NCBI RefSeq assembly: GCF_027244095.1
Contig: NC_069660.1
Coordinates: 283,238,863-283,302,862 of the forward strand
Length of the DNA: 64,000 nt
Direction: 5' to 3'
Source of the DNA: Hemicordylus capensis
Lineage: Eukaryota > Chordata > Lepidosauria > Squamata > Cordylidae
A program made the position numbers and the translations under genes. How positions within the stretch are numbered: the first letter of the stretch is position 1; the number at the start of each line of letters is the position of its first letter. The notes under the pieces were generated by a model that saw nothing but the letters and a program-made list of their open reading frames with translations, was not told where the DNA came from and did no database searches. This document shows positions 11,404 to 21,584 of this stretch, in pieces.

Positions 11404-11650
11404 TCAGTAATTATATGGACGCTGGCAAGGCTGGTGAACAAACAATCCGTTGTTCTTGAGTTGCCGAGAGTAGCAATTCCTGGTAAGGTTTTGGCGGCGA
11501 AGGCAGTTTCTGTTCAGGTATCGCCTGTTGTGTTCTTTTATCCATGGGGAAGGACGAAAGCTCTTTGTCTGTTCCAGAAAGGTGGAATGGGCAGCAAGGG
11601 CTGCAATATAGCAACGAATGTGTTGGCCCATTTCACTTTGAGCTTCCATT
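11404..11650 (-). CDS. TP53INP1: TP53INP1 coding exon 4 (C-terminus)
   Basis: The acceptor is TTTGAATTTTAG at 11651-11652. The exon completes an arginine codon begun in exon 3 (AG|A) and then encodes 81 residues, from MEAQSEMGQHIRCYIAALAA to QPCQRPYNY, followed by TGA at 11406-11404. This is the conserved C-terminal region: human has VEAQNEMGQHIHCYVAALAA at the start and HQPCPRQYNY at the end, as I recall it. The FLEQ-KSFRPS-WIKEH and LRRQNLTR blocks are kept, and there is one residue fewer than human near HNRRYLNRN. In mammals this exon is specific to the longer beta isoform. No disruption is seen, so the gene looks functional. Confidence 0.97.
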
Positions 11651-12560
11651 CTAAAATTCAAAGCACAGGGATTAAGGTTATGGCGTGCCCACAGATCAAC
11701 TGCACACAAGGACAAGTTTGGTTGGACATTCTGATGATGGCGGATAGGAGGCAGTTGATCCTCTTGGATGCCAGCGTAGCCACAATACGTGCGGCCATGA
11801 TATGCCCAGGAGACAGCTCTTCCAGGTGCTGTTAGGATCTGAAGGTCTTGCAGGACGGGAAATCCCACAAGACTCCAGGCCTGCTTGGAACGTCCATGAG
11901 CAAAAGTACCCTGAGAAGGCAGAGAGAAAGAGAGCTGGCAGCATGGTAGGTTGGGGAATGAAGGCCAGATAACTGACGGCAGGCCTTGCGCTTGAAGGAA
12001 TCAGATTGGAAGTCATATGGGGCAGAGCTAAGGTGACAGGCAACCTCTATTACTGGGGACCTGATGTCCTCTACAGGCAGTTCTATTAACCAGCTGCTAC
12101 AAGCACCTTCAGTCAACACAGCAGAGAAATGAGCCCCAAAAGAACAGACTTGGAGTAGGTTGTCAAAACCAATTCCTTTTTAGCATTTGGGTATATCCAC
12201 AACTCCATCCTATGAGCTGTTTATGGAGTTACATAAAAGGCATACTAGTGATTTCTCTAGCTGGTTAACAAGGGAGAGTTTTGCATGACTCACAGGCATT
12301 TTAGTGTGGCATACATTTCATCCTGCATACACCACAGAAAGATAGGTTTTGGGAATTGGACATCTAATGCCAAGTCTGTTTGTGTGGTACAGTTGCAGAA
12401 TTTCACTGTGGAGTAAGAGGAATGTTTCTTCCGTCTCACACCAATAATGCACTCTGCAACAGCGAATCCAGCACACAGCAACAGCGAATCCAGAAATCCA
12501 GGCCATGTGAGCATGCCAGGCCCTCTCTATACTTGCATTTTGGCCAGAAACCTCACTTTG

Positions 12561-12825
12561 GAACATAGGAAGTTGCCAGTTCATGGGTCTGCCTAGTTCA
12601 GTATTGTCTACAGTAACTGGCAGCAGTTTCCCAAGGTTTCAGGCAGGAGTTTCAATCAGCCCTACCTGGAGATGCCGGGGAGAGAACCTTGCACCTTCTG
12701 ATGCTTTTCCATTGAGCTATGGCCCCATGCCCTTAGGGGAATATCTTACAGCGCTCACATGTAATCACCCATCCATATGCAAACCAAGGCAGGCCCTGCT
12801 TAGCAAAGGGGACAATTCAGGAATT
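12561..12825 (-). mobile_element. 5S rRNA/tRNA-Ala composite SINE
   Basis: Reverse copy. The body end 'agttgccagttcatggg' and the 'cctacctggagatgcc' block come first. The 5S-like head follows, with 'ggaatatcttacagcgctcac' words and 'ggccctgcttagc', the reverse of the 5S A-box 'gctaagcaggg'. Confidence 0.85.
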
Positions 12826-13347
12826 GTGTAGGAAATAGTTCTAATGTGGGGCACCTAGACTGCACTTGTCTCTGCTTTGGGGGTATCTATAACTTGCCTT
12901 ACTCTGAGCATACATATGTGGTGCCCAGATCCAAGAGCTGGCAAAGTTGATGCCCAGCCTCCAATAGCTGAAAAGATGGCAAATACCTAGAGAGAAGAAC
13001 CAGGCAGGCTAGGAGTCTAGGGGCACAGAAGGATCGCCAAGTGGCTTCTCCCAGTGATTATGCTGTCTGGACTGAAGAAGTGCAACAAGCCTCGGTGATA
13101 TATAGCAGGCAAGACAGCTTCAATGTTAGCACTGTCTGCTATTACTGCCAGATACTGGCTTCGATTCAAGGACACACAAGTGTAATTGCACTTGTGCAAT
13201 AAGGGGACTTTCCTACCCTCTCCTCCCTTCTTGGGAGCACAGCGAGCTGCAGAACAGCCACTCAGGAGGATCAAAGAAACTCTGGAATGGCAAGGGCTGA
13301 AGTGTCAGCAAAAGTGCCTTCCACTCATCTCTGGATCCAAGCCACTA

Positions 13348-13525
13348 GGCCCATTCACACATCATGTTCAACACTCGTACAATGAGTGTACAGTGTACAC
13401 AGGTACAGTCATTAACATGTCATGCTGAAAACAGGTACATAAGAACCCTTCCTATCTATACCATGCATCTGTAGAGCCCGTATCCAGGTTCACTTTTAAA
13501 ATGAACACAGGTATACTCTCTCTCA

Positions 13526-13562
<37 letters not shown>

Positions 13563-13594
13563 GTACAAGTCTATACCATAATGTCTGAATCAGG
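13348..13594. mobile_element. MITE, GCCCTRTTCA family with TA flanks
   Basis: Inverted ends GGCCCATTCACACATCATG and CATAATGTCTGAATCAGGC with TA on both sides (13346-13347 and 13595-13596). A CT/CA microsatellite at 13515-13562 lies inside. Confidence 0.75.
13515..13562. repeat. (CT)n(CA)n compound microsatellite
   Basis: CT repeats followed directly by CA repeats, within the MITE. Confidence 0.95.
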
Positions 13595-13985
13595 CTACTG
13601 TAATAGCTTTTACCCTGGTGAGCCATTTTGAATAATTTCAGAACAGAGAAATGGCATAGATTTTTTAATTTTAAAAGAGACTCTGGGATAACCCAGTTCT
13701 CCAAAGGAAGGAGGGATCTGGTTCATGAGGAGAACACCCTGATTTGAACTGCCTACAAATTCCTCTTCCAACCATTCTGGCAGGAGATTTAAAAAAATAA
13801 ATAAATAGTGTCCTTAGTTTGAAGCAGGCTACGCTTGACAATGTGTGTTTTATTCAATGTGATAAATCTAGCTTTTAAAACAGGAATTCTCTGTTTAATT
13901 CTCACTGCTGAATTTGTCAGCAGTCATCCACTGAACTAGTTGGAATCAAAAATGAGGAGTTACTCTCAGCAGTACAAGAACTTAC

Positions 13986-14379
13986 CTAGGAGTGCTTGTA
14001 TCATGTGGCTGCTGCTCCTCCTCCTCTTCTTCCTCCTCCTCCCCCCCACCACTGGTCTTGTTGAAGCTGTGACAGGTATTATGGACGGCATATACAGACA
14101 TGCTGGGGTGCTCAATCAGAAGGTTCTCCAAAGGGCTAGTTTCCACTTTGATTGTGGTCAAGCCACCTGCTGTGAAACATGGAGGAGGCGTAATAAACCA
14201 GCTCTCCTCCATGGGACAGGAGTCAAATTGGACGAAGCAAGACTCACTGGCATCAGCCAGACGTTCTAAGGAAGTAGGCAGACAAGAGAAGACAGGCGAA
14301 TGTTCAACAGGTGACACTTCATGGAGGTCATCCTCTTCCTCCTCCCCCTCTTCAACCGTTGAGAAATTTGTGCAGGACT
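13986..14379 (-). CDS. TP53INP1: TP53INP1 coding exon 3
   Basis: The acceptor is CCCAATAG (ends 14380) and the donor is CTAG|GTAAG (intron from 13985). The exon supplies two bases of a glutamate codon, 130 full codons and the AG of the next arginine, in phase with both neighbours. It encodes ESCTNFSTVEEGEEEEDD, a conserved core (SPVEHSPVFSCLPTSLE, CPMEESWFITPPPCFTAGG, TTIKVETSP-ENLLIEHPSMSVYAVHN) and a variable tail, TSGGG plus nine glutamates. The core is almost identical to human. The acidic stretches are PEST-like. The Glu run replaces a non-repetitive human segment and is coded by a GAG/GAA microsatellite. Read-through at the donor would stop at once (AGG TAA). Confidence 0.97.
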
Positions 14380-14399
14380 CTATTGGGAGTTATGATGGG

Positions 14400-16115
14400 C
14401 AATGGGACAGATGTATAGTTCAGATGGAAGAGATTGATTGAAGCAGCCGCAAATCATATGATCCATAGAACACAAAAATAACGTAGGGTTGAGAACAAAC
14501 AGAAATGTGTTACCACTATGCACATTTATTTACTATTAATATTGAATGCATAGGACCAACACTGTAACAGGCAGAGTACAGATTAACACAGGAAATACAC
14601 ATGCCAGATTCAGATGCCTAAAGGGGGCCTAAACAAATTCATGGAGGACTGGTCTATGGATAGCTACTAGTCTTGATGGCTATAGGCTACCTCCAGACTC
14701 AGAGGCAGGATGTCTCTGAACAATACTTGCAAGAGAGGAACAGCAGAAGAGGGGACATGCCTCTGGGAAGCCCACAACCAAGAGATAGAAGGCATCTGGT
14801 GATCCAGCATGGTCATTCTTAGGCTTTTTGGGACCATGGCTGGCAGAAGCAGCGCTGGCATTGCAGAGCATTTAAAGGGCTCAAAAAGCCCTTTCCCTGC
14901 AGAGGGCGGAACACTCCAAAAATGCATAATCGTGCTTGGCACGCCCCTTCGAGATCATAGCCTATCATGGCCGCCCTGCTGACGCTTTGCCCACAGCTTG
15001 GCTGGGAGGCCGAGCAGCAGGAAGAGGCTCCTTCTCCAGAAACTGCAGTTTTGCTGGCCACAACTGGGAGTCTGCAGTGAGAAATGGAGTTAGGAATTGT
15101 AACCCTGGCCATGATTAACTGCAGTTATCCTGTACATCTGAACCCGGACTGAGGGTTTATAATCTTCTCCAACTGATCAAGACTGGGACAAGTCAGAGGT
15201 GTGGAAAGGAATGTTATCAAATTCTACAAATTCACTGGCCGACATCCATACTAGCAGTATGCACACACAGTAATGCAAGTTCCAGATTACCACTGCAATG
15301 TTGCTTGAATGAGAGAAGAGGCAATTTTTGTCAACCTCCTCTTCCCTTTGAAGTCTACCATGAACCACCAAGATAGGTCCCTGAGGGTTGTGTGACCCTC
15401 AGAGACATTTTGGCAACACATAGTGGGCTTCAGAGGGGAGGTCAAAGGAAATTGCCCCTTCCCCTACTCAAGTGTCAGTGCAGCGGCAGTCTGGAACTCA
15501 CACTGCTGCACACATGCAATGCTAGTCCAAATGTCTGTCAAGGTTTCATAAAATTCATTAGTAACAATGAATGGATGCTAATGCAGTATTATGCAAGCTT
15601 GCCCATTTCAAAGTTGTAATTAATGTTTTTCAGGCGATTATCCCTAGGAAGTGTGTGAAGGTCTATATCAGATCACAATCTATTTAGGGCATCAGGAAAA
15701 TTCATATGAACAATTTTCAGAACACACTACTTTAACGCAAGTTTTATGCACATCAGGAAAAGTTTGCACGGGAATTTTTCCCATTCAATTCCCCATCACC
15801 ACCAGAAAACTCACATCTCTGGGGTCGGAGAAGGGGAGAAAAAGCAAGTTCAGTCATTTACAAGTTGTGAAGATGGATTGTGGGGGATTATGTGGAAGAA
15901 CAGAAGCCAGTATGGCAAGACTAAGATGGCCCAAGAAAAGCTTTAAAAAAATCACTTTGCTGTCATAATTAAAAGTCATTCTGCATTTTACTCCTCTCTT
16001 ATACTAAATTCATGTTCACATGAAATATGCCTTGCATAAGCAGAGATCCGAATGTATACATGTACATTTACTTATTTACAAGCTTTTCTTTCTTTCTACA
16101 TTTCACTGATATCTC
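14400..16115 (-). other. TP53INP1: TP53INP1 intron 2
   Basis: This 1.7 kb intron contains a CR1 3'UTR piece (about 14610-14830). A stretch with repeat-like inverted words follows (14840-15180), and the remainder is apparently unique. Confidence 0.8.
14610..14830 (+). mobile_element. CR1 LINE 3'UTR fragment
   Basis: 'aattcatggaggactggtct' and 'gctactagtcttgatggcta' words match, in opposite orientation, the CR1 3'UTR at 44752-45000. Confidence 0.75.
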
Positions 16116-16117
16116 AC

Positions 16118-16229
16118 CTATAAAGTCCACTAGAATCCACTCCTCCTCTTCTTTTTCACTGAACTCTGGCTCTTGGCTGGGCAAATCATTGATTTCTCCC
16201 ACAAACATATTATTCAGCCTCTGGAACAT
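16118..16229 (-). CDS. TP53INP1: TP53INP1 coding exon 2 (N-terminus)
   Basis: Translation starts at 16229 and runs 37 codons plus one base to the donor ATAG|GTGAGAT. The peptide is MFQRLNNMFVGEINDLPSQE, then PEFSEKEEEEWILVDFI. Human TP53INP1 begins MFQRLNKMFVGEV and has EEWILVDFI-type sequence at the same place. The acidic stretch followed by W31-I-L-V34 is the LC3-interacting region known for this protein, so binding to ATG8 proteins is expected. The start is fixed by homology and an in-frame ATG near the exon's own acceptor at 16394. The spliced product is 250 residues, against 240 in human. Confidence 0.97.
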
Positions 16230-16393
16230 TACTAAGGCAATAACAAGACTCTGGCTAGTACTTCTTTGTATCCAAGAGTACAGGCTCACAGTGTACTAGC
16301 CAAGGCCGCAGGTAGATTAAAGTGCATAGAGACTTTATCAGCTTAGGCACGGAACACGGGGAGTCATGGTTTGTAAACAGTTGCTACAAAACC
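16230..16393 (-). other. TP53INP1: TP53INP1 exon 2, 5'UTR part
   Basis: A strong acceptor (a pyrimidine tract ending TTTCCTTTGCAG) ends at 16394. It gives 164 bases of 5'UTR before the ATG at 16229. Confidence 0.88.
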
Positions 16394-16465
16394 CTGCAAA
16401 GGAAAACAGAGGGAGAAGAAAAGCGTTAATGAGTTAGTTAATCCTGGGGGCATTCCATACATTGT

Positions 16466-16906
16466 AAACGTTGGTGTTGACTCCTGGCGACCACAGAGCC
16501 CTGTGGTTTCCTTTGGTAGAATACCGGAGGGGTTTAGCAATAGCATAGCAATAGCACTTACATTTATATACCGCTGGAAGCTCTCTAAGCGGTTTACAAT
16601 GATTTTAGCATATTGCCCCCCAACATTCTGGGTACTCATTTTACCGACCTCGGAAGGATGGAAGGCTGAGTCAACCTTGAACCCCTGGTCAGGATCGAAC
16701 TTGTAACCTTCTGGTTACAGGGCAGCAGTTTTACCACTGCGCCACCAGGTTTTACCATTGCCATCTCCCACGCAGTATGAGATGATGCCTTTCAGCACCT
16801 TTGTATATCACTGCTGCCCAATATAAGTGTTTCCCATAGTCTGGGAAACATACCAGCAGGGGTTTGAACCAGCAACTTCTGGTTGGTAGTCAAGTCATTT
16901 CCCCAC
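16466..16906 (-). mobile_element. Sauria-type SINE split by another SINE
   Basis: The left part (16466-16536) has the 3' end words 'ttgactcctggcgac' and 'agagccctgtggtttc'. The right part (16748-16906) has 'accattgccatctccc', 'gatgatgcctttcagca' and the tRNA-like head. A different SINE fills 16537-16747. The 3' end lies only about 70 bases upstream of the exon 2 acceptor. Confidence 0.88.
16537..16747 (-). mobile_element. tRNA-derived SINE (GCAATAGC-tailed family), nested
   Basis: On the minus strand it starts with a tRNA A-box-like TGGCGCAGTGG, a B-box-like AGTTCGATCCT follows, and it ends in a TTGCTA-rich tail. A nearly identical copy lies at 37510-37724. It interrupts the Sauria-type SINE at 'ggggttta/ggtttta'. 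Confidence 0.88.
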
Positions 16907-16935
16907 TAACAAAACAAGATTTAGTCACTATACAC

Positions 16936-17175
16936 TCAGTATAGAGGCGGGCCTTCTCTGTAGCCACTCCTGGACTGTGGAATGAGCTCCCTGCAGACAT
17001 CCGTAATTTGAATTCTTTATTAGAATTTAGGAGAGCCCTAAAGACCTACCTGTTCAGCCTGGCCTTCCAGTGCTCTTAAATTGTTTTAAAGGGTCTTTGA
17101 TGTTTGTAACTGCCCTGAGCTATTTCGTAAGGGCGGTCTAAAAATCGAACAAACAAACAAACAAACAAATAAAAA
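16936..17175 (+). mobile_element. L2-like LINE 3' end
   Basis: The translation gives an ORF2 C-terminus (RRAFSVATPGLWNELPADIR type), followed by 'actgccctgagc...gggcggtctaaaaatcg' and an AAACAA tail. Confidence 0.8.
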
Positions 17176-18160
17176 TAAGATGGAGCGGCAGCCAAACCAA
17201 TCATTATTAAAAGTGATTCTTATTAGTAATACTGTTGTGATCTTATTAAAAAGAGAATTAAACACAGTAGAGATGACCCACAAAACCTTGTCACTCTAGA
17301 CCACCAACAGAGAAAAGGAGGAGGGGAAAACATGAACAAGAAGCAACCAGATTTAATAAGGAAACAGAAAATGCTTAATATAGAAGGTGGCGGGGGGACA
17401 GAATTAAAAGGAAAATGGGGTAGGAGAGTGATAAAAAGGAAGTGCAACAACAGAGGAGCCCGAACACCGCAGAGTCACTGCTCAAAAATACAGTGATTTG
17501 GATCCAAAGAGCTACATAGGTAGAATCCTTGACTTCTTCCTTTTGAGTAGCAGACCCCCATGCCAAATTTCACAAAGTGATTGACTGTGAAGTTCAGCAG
17601 GTGTTCTGGGTCTAAATAGAGGACAATACATGATGTTCATGTGCTCATGATGAGCCAATTAGATGCACATACTGATCTCAACCATGCTGATGCACTTGAC
17701 TGGTACTTCAGAATATTCAATCCAATGAAAAAAGTGTCTTTTGAAGCCTACCAAAACACAGGTTAAGTTTAAACTTCATCTGACCACATAAATATTTACC
17801 CCACTTTTGATACCAGGGCACAACATTTTTCTAGATTAAAGATGGAGACACTCTCTCTACATATTTCCTCAATCAGAGCCCCCACACACCTCAATCACTT
17901 CTCAAACATTAAACTTCTCAGCTCCATGAACAATGGGAAGTCATTTTCTTGCAACTTCAGGATAGCCCAGTGATGGTTGCTTCCCAGAGCCCTTTGGGCC
18001 TTCAAGGGTTCAGGATGGGACTATTCTTTCTGAGCAATAGTGACATTGTGGGACTCCACTGTACAGGCTGCATCAGGGAACCTTTGTTGATCTATACAGT
18101 ACTCAGGATGATGCCACTGCCTCTGCATTGGCAGACACACTAGGGGACCAACGCAGCCTA
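17176..18160 (-). other. TP53INP1: Intron 1, unassigned part
   Basis: No repeat or coding signal recognised. Confidence 0.5.
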
Positions 18161-18397
18161 CTTTTGGTCCAAGAAGCATAGAGCAGGGGGCCCAACCTTT
18201 TTTTTAAACACGTGCACCCCCCTCAGTTGCAAATTCTCAGCTCAGGTTTGCTGAGAGTGAGTGAGTGAGAAGTGTAATGAATAAACCTGTGCTATTTATC
18301 CCGCATCTGTGGATCAGCAGCTTGAAGCAGATGCATCCCTCAAGCAGTGTGTCCACCGAGTATTCCCACTGAAAAGCAGTAAGTAACAGGTCAAGTA

Positions 18398-18546
18398 GGA
18401 ACATAGCAAGCTGCCTTATACAGAGTGAGACCATTGGTCCATAGCTCAGTATTGTCTGGCAGCAGCTTCTCCAAGGTTGCAGGCAGGAGTCAGCCCTATC
18501 TTGGAGATGCCAGAGAGGGAACGTGGAACCTTCTGCATGCAAGCAC
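18398..18546 (-). mobile_element. tRNA-Ala-bodied SINE fragment
   Basis: Reverse copy of the shared body ('gctgccttatacagagtgag', 'tctccaaggttgcaggcagg', 'cttggagatgccaga'). The head is missing. Confidence 0.8.
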
Positions 18547-18554
18547 ACAAGTTC

Positions 18555-18975
18555 ATCTTCTGCACGATCCCCACCGCACATTGAGGTCATCTGAGGAGGT
18601 CCGTCTTCAGTTACCACCAGTTTGTCTGGTGGCGACTCAGAGGCGGGCCCTCTCTGTAGCTGCTCCTGGGCTATGGAATGCACTCCCAGCAGAAATCTGC
18701 AATTTGAGTTAATTACTGTCTTTCAGGAGAGCCCTTAAAACCTATCTATTTGGCCTGGCCTTCCAGGGTTTTTAAGTTGTTGTAAACCGTTTTAAATTGT
18801 TTTTAATGTTTGCCCTGGTTTTCCAGGGTTTTTAACTGTTTGAATGTTTAATTAGTTTTATTCTGTTTTTATAGTTTTGATTTTAATTGTTAACTGGTTT
18901 TATTTTATTGTAAACCGCCCTGAGCCACTTTTGGAAGGGCAGTATATAAACTGAATGAATGAATAAATAAATAAC
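18555..18975 (+). mobile_element. L2-like LINE 3' end
   Basis: The frame encodes VRLQLPPVCLVATQRRALSV and then AAPGLWNALPAEI, an L2/CR1-type ORF2 C-terminus, followed by a duplicated 'ttccagggtttttaa' 3'UTR and the 'accgccctgagcc' motif with an ATAA tail. The longest L2-like copy in the window. Confidence 0.85.
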
Positions 18976-19138
18976 CCCTAAGCAGCCTTACCAGAATTAA
19001 TGGGACAGGTTTACTTGTCCCATTCAATTTCAAAGGGAGTACTCCATGCTAGTTCTCTACAGTATGTCAGTCAGGCTGAGGGGAGAGGTATACTGACCTT
19101 CAGCACGAAGCCAGCCAATCAGGAACAACAGGAAAATT

Positions 19139-19430
19139 GGTCTTGTGGTAGCAAGCATGACTTGTCCCCTTAAGCTAAGCAGGGCCCACCCTGGTTGCAT
19201 ATGAATGGGAGACTACATGTATGAGCACTGTAAGATATTCCCCTCAGGGGATGGAGCCGCTCTGGGAAGAGCATCTAGGTTTCAAGTTACCTCCCTGGCT
19301 TCTCCAAGACAGGGCTGAGAGAGATTTGTGCCTCCAACCTTGGAGAAGCCGCTGCCAGTCTGAGTAGACAGGACTGAGCTAGATGGACCAATGGTCTGAC
19401 TCAGTATATGGCAGCTTCCTATGTTCCTAT
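19139..19430 (+). mobile_element. 5S rRNA/tRNA-Ala composite SINE
   Basis: The head has 'aagctaagcagggcccaccc', 'cctggtt' and 'gaatgggagact', matching 5S rRNA promoter boxes. It then runs into the shared body ('cttctccaagacagggctg', 'tcagtatatggcagcttcc'). Near full length, with a small loss in the 'catgcagaagg' block. Confidence 0.9.
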
Positions 19431-19914
19431 AGAACAGAGCAGGGGAGTCTTTACCCTCCTCCCTCTGCTTCTGCAGTGGATACATCAGCTTCAAGCTGTA
19501 ATCCCTCAGGGGGAACAAATAGCTTGGCTGCAGTTTGGGAAGGCAGGAGGGCTCAGAGCCCTTCAAGTGTCCCCTGTTGGGAAGCCCTGGCGTAAAGTGA
19601 TGGAAGCATTCAACATGGAGGCTTCATTTGCCAAGGCACACAGCCCCTTTCGTGGTACTCTAGTTTGCCTTGGCAACAGTTTGGGAATCACTTCCATACA
19701 CTCACAGCAGCCTATATTTTAAAGCATTTCCCAGGAGCCATCAAAAGAGCCAACAACCTTCTATGATGCTTCCATGGGAGGGCATTGGGGCAGGAGTGGC
19801 TAGTCCTAAACAGAGATAAGCAGGCTTGATGGCAAAAAGACCCTTGAAGCTATTAGGTGGTGGGATCTCCTTTAGTGCAGGGCCATGTGCTGCTACACCC
19901 ATTTGGTTGGTTGG

Positions 19915-20143
19915 TTGTGCCGTTGAGTCGGTGTCCACAAAGCCCTGTGGTTTCCTTGGTAAAATACAGGAGGGGTTTACCATTGCCTCCTCCCATGCCG
20001 TCTGAGATGATGCCTTTCAGCATTTTCCTGTATCGCTGCTGCCCAATATAGGAGTGCCCCATATTCTGGGCAACACACCAGCGGGGATTCGAACCAACAG
20101 CCTCCTGCTCTCTAGGCAGGCTACTTCCCCATTTAGCAACCTT
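19915..20143 (-). mobile_element. Sauria-type SINE
   Basis: Reverse copy: 'tgccgttgagtcggtgtcc', 'aaagccctgtggtttcc', 'gatgatgcctttcagca' and a B-box-like 'ggattcgaacc' near the right end. Confidence 0.9.
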
Positions 20144-20536
20144 AAAAGCAGGCACACTCTAAGTTGGATGGTCCTATAAGGAACAAAGTCACTACTGCAA
20201 ACACGGAGCCAGCACCACGATGATCAGGACAAAAACCTGTTTCTATTTTTGTGTCATTTTGTTTTAAAGCTGTACGAGAAAGAACTGGCTTCCACAGCTA
20301 CGATTCCTCACTAGAACTGAAATGCAGATCCTAAGGTTTGTACACAGGACAGGGGAAAATCTATGCTGCATGATGTGCTTAAGAGCAATGCAACACTAGG
20401 ATCTTCACAAGCGATTTGCTGTGTTACCAGATTTCTTATCAGGACTGAGTCAGACTCCATGTCAGAAGTGACTTGGAGGAGGAGGGGGGGGCGCATTCTG
20501 TGGAAGAATCTACTTCATCCATCCATCCCCCTAGAT

Positions 20537-20666
20537 CAGGGGTTCTCAACCTTGGGTCCCCAGATTTTGTTGGACCAACTCCCATAATCCCTAAACAAAG
20601 GCCACTGGGGCTGGGGATTATGCTGAAGTCCAGTAACGTCTGGGGACCCAAGCTTGAGAATCCCTG
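20537..20666. mobile_element. Palindromic hAT-like MITE with perfect target duplication
   Basis: Ends CAGGGGTTCTCAAC and GAGAATCCCTG are inverted. Both flanks read CCCTAGAT (20529-20536 and 20667-20674), a perfect 8-bp duplication. This is the best-preserved copy of the family. Confidence 0.92.
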
Positions 20667-20679
20667 CCCTAGATCTCCC

Positions 20680-21345
20680 TCCCTCAGAGCCAGCCACTTC
20701 CACGGAGGCTCTGTGCCGACCACTTCAGAGGAGGCGAAACTCAGCGCTTTCAGGGAGGCCCCACTGCTGCCTGCATCTGTCACTGGAGCGGAAGCTATAT
20801 TGCAGCCTGAGCTTACCACATCCACAGAGCCCTTGCTGCCCTCAGAAGCAGCCAGCCCTGTAGCCACGCCCAAGGAGAGGCCTGCCCCAGTATCCCCCAG
20901 GGGACAGCGGCTGCCTGTACTCAAGCCCCCCACCCCACCCCCAGGAGGAGAGATGAGGGCATGCCTGCAAAGAGATCCAGCTCAAAAGGAGTGCATTCCC
21001 CCCCACCCCCAGTGGTCTCCTCAGGAGGAGGAAGGGCACGTCTGCTTTGAGGTCTTTAAAATAGAACATTCTCAGGCAAGGCAGGAAAGGGTGTGGTGCC
21101 TTCAGGCTATAAAAACTTCCATTCCTGCCTTAGTCTCTGCTGGTTCAACAGCTGTTGCTACCTAGGCTTCCTGCTTGCCTATGCTTCTTGGGTACTGCCA
21201 GCCTCACTGGCTGCTGTGTGGTTTCATCTCTGCCTGGTGAGCAAGCTTTGCCTTGTTAACCTCCACTGCCTTGAGGCCTACTGGTTGTTGTCTTGCTATA
21301 CCCAAGGAGGGTGCTGACTTCATGATGGGACATTTCTGTAGAGGG
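20680..21345 (+). other. Unassigned GC-rich segment, possibly an LTR-type fossil
   Basis: Pro/Ser/Thr-rich codons in a 230-codon open frame run into a TATA-like 'ggctataaaaac' and then a non-coding GC-moderate tail. A TATA box followed by such a leader could be part of an old LTR or a lost promoter. No paired repeat was found, so the family is not assigned. The frame also crosses the MITE at 20537 and is not taken as a gene. Confidence 0.25.
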
Positions 21346-21390
21346 GGCAAAGGGATTTTAGTGGGGGGTGGGCACCTAGATTTAGCAAAC

Positions 21391-21584
21391 CCTTAGGGGA
21401 CGGGGCCACTCTGGGAAGAGCACCTGCATGCAGAAGGTTCCAAGTTCCCTCCCTGGCATCTCCAGGATAGGGCTGAGAGAGATTCCTGCCTGCAACCTTG
21501 GAGAAGCTGCTGCCAGTCTGTGTAGACAATAGTAAGCTAGATGGACCAATGGTCTGACTCAGTATATGGCAGCTTCCAATGTTG
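21391..21584 (+). mobile_element. 5S/tRNA-Ala composite SINE, 5'-truncated
   Basis: It starts in 'ccttaggggacggggccac' at the end of the 5S-like head and continues through the body to 'ggcagcttcc'. Confidence 0.85.

Larger units (their letters stand above)
11653..13983 (-). other. TP53INP1: TP53INP1 intron 3
   Basis: This 2.3 kb intron holds a 5S/tRNA-Ala SINE (12561-12825), a TA-flanked MITE (13348-13594) that contains a CT/CA microsatellite, and otherwise unassigned sequence. The mammalian alpha isoform uses an extra exon between these two; I could not identify one here. Confidence 0.8.

Noticed and set aside
13986-14379. Truncated TP53INP1 alpha isoform by read-through after exon 3
   Set aside because: Intron retention would stop after STPR, but the mammalian alpha isoform uses a separate exon, so this is not evidence for it.
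19170-19240. 5S rRNA gene
   Set aside because: Only the internal promoter boxes resemble 5S; the 5' third does not and a SINE body follows.
20473-21165. 230-codon open frame rich in Pro and Ser
   Set aside because: It crosses the palindromic MITE at 20537-20666, has no recognisable domain, and its composition follows from GC content.
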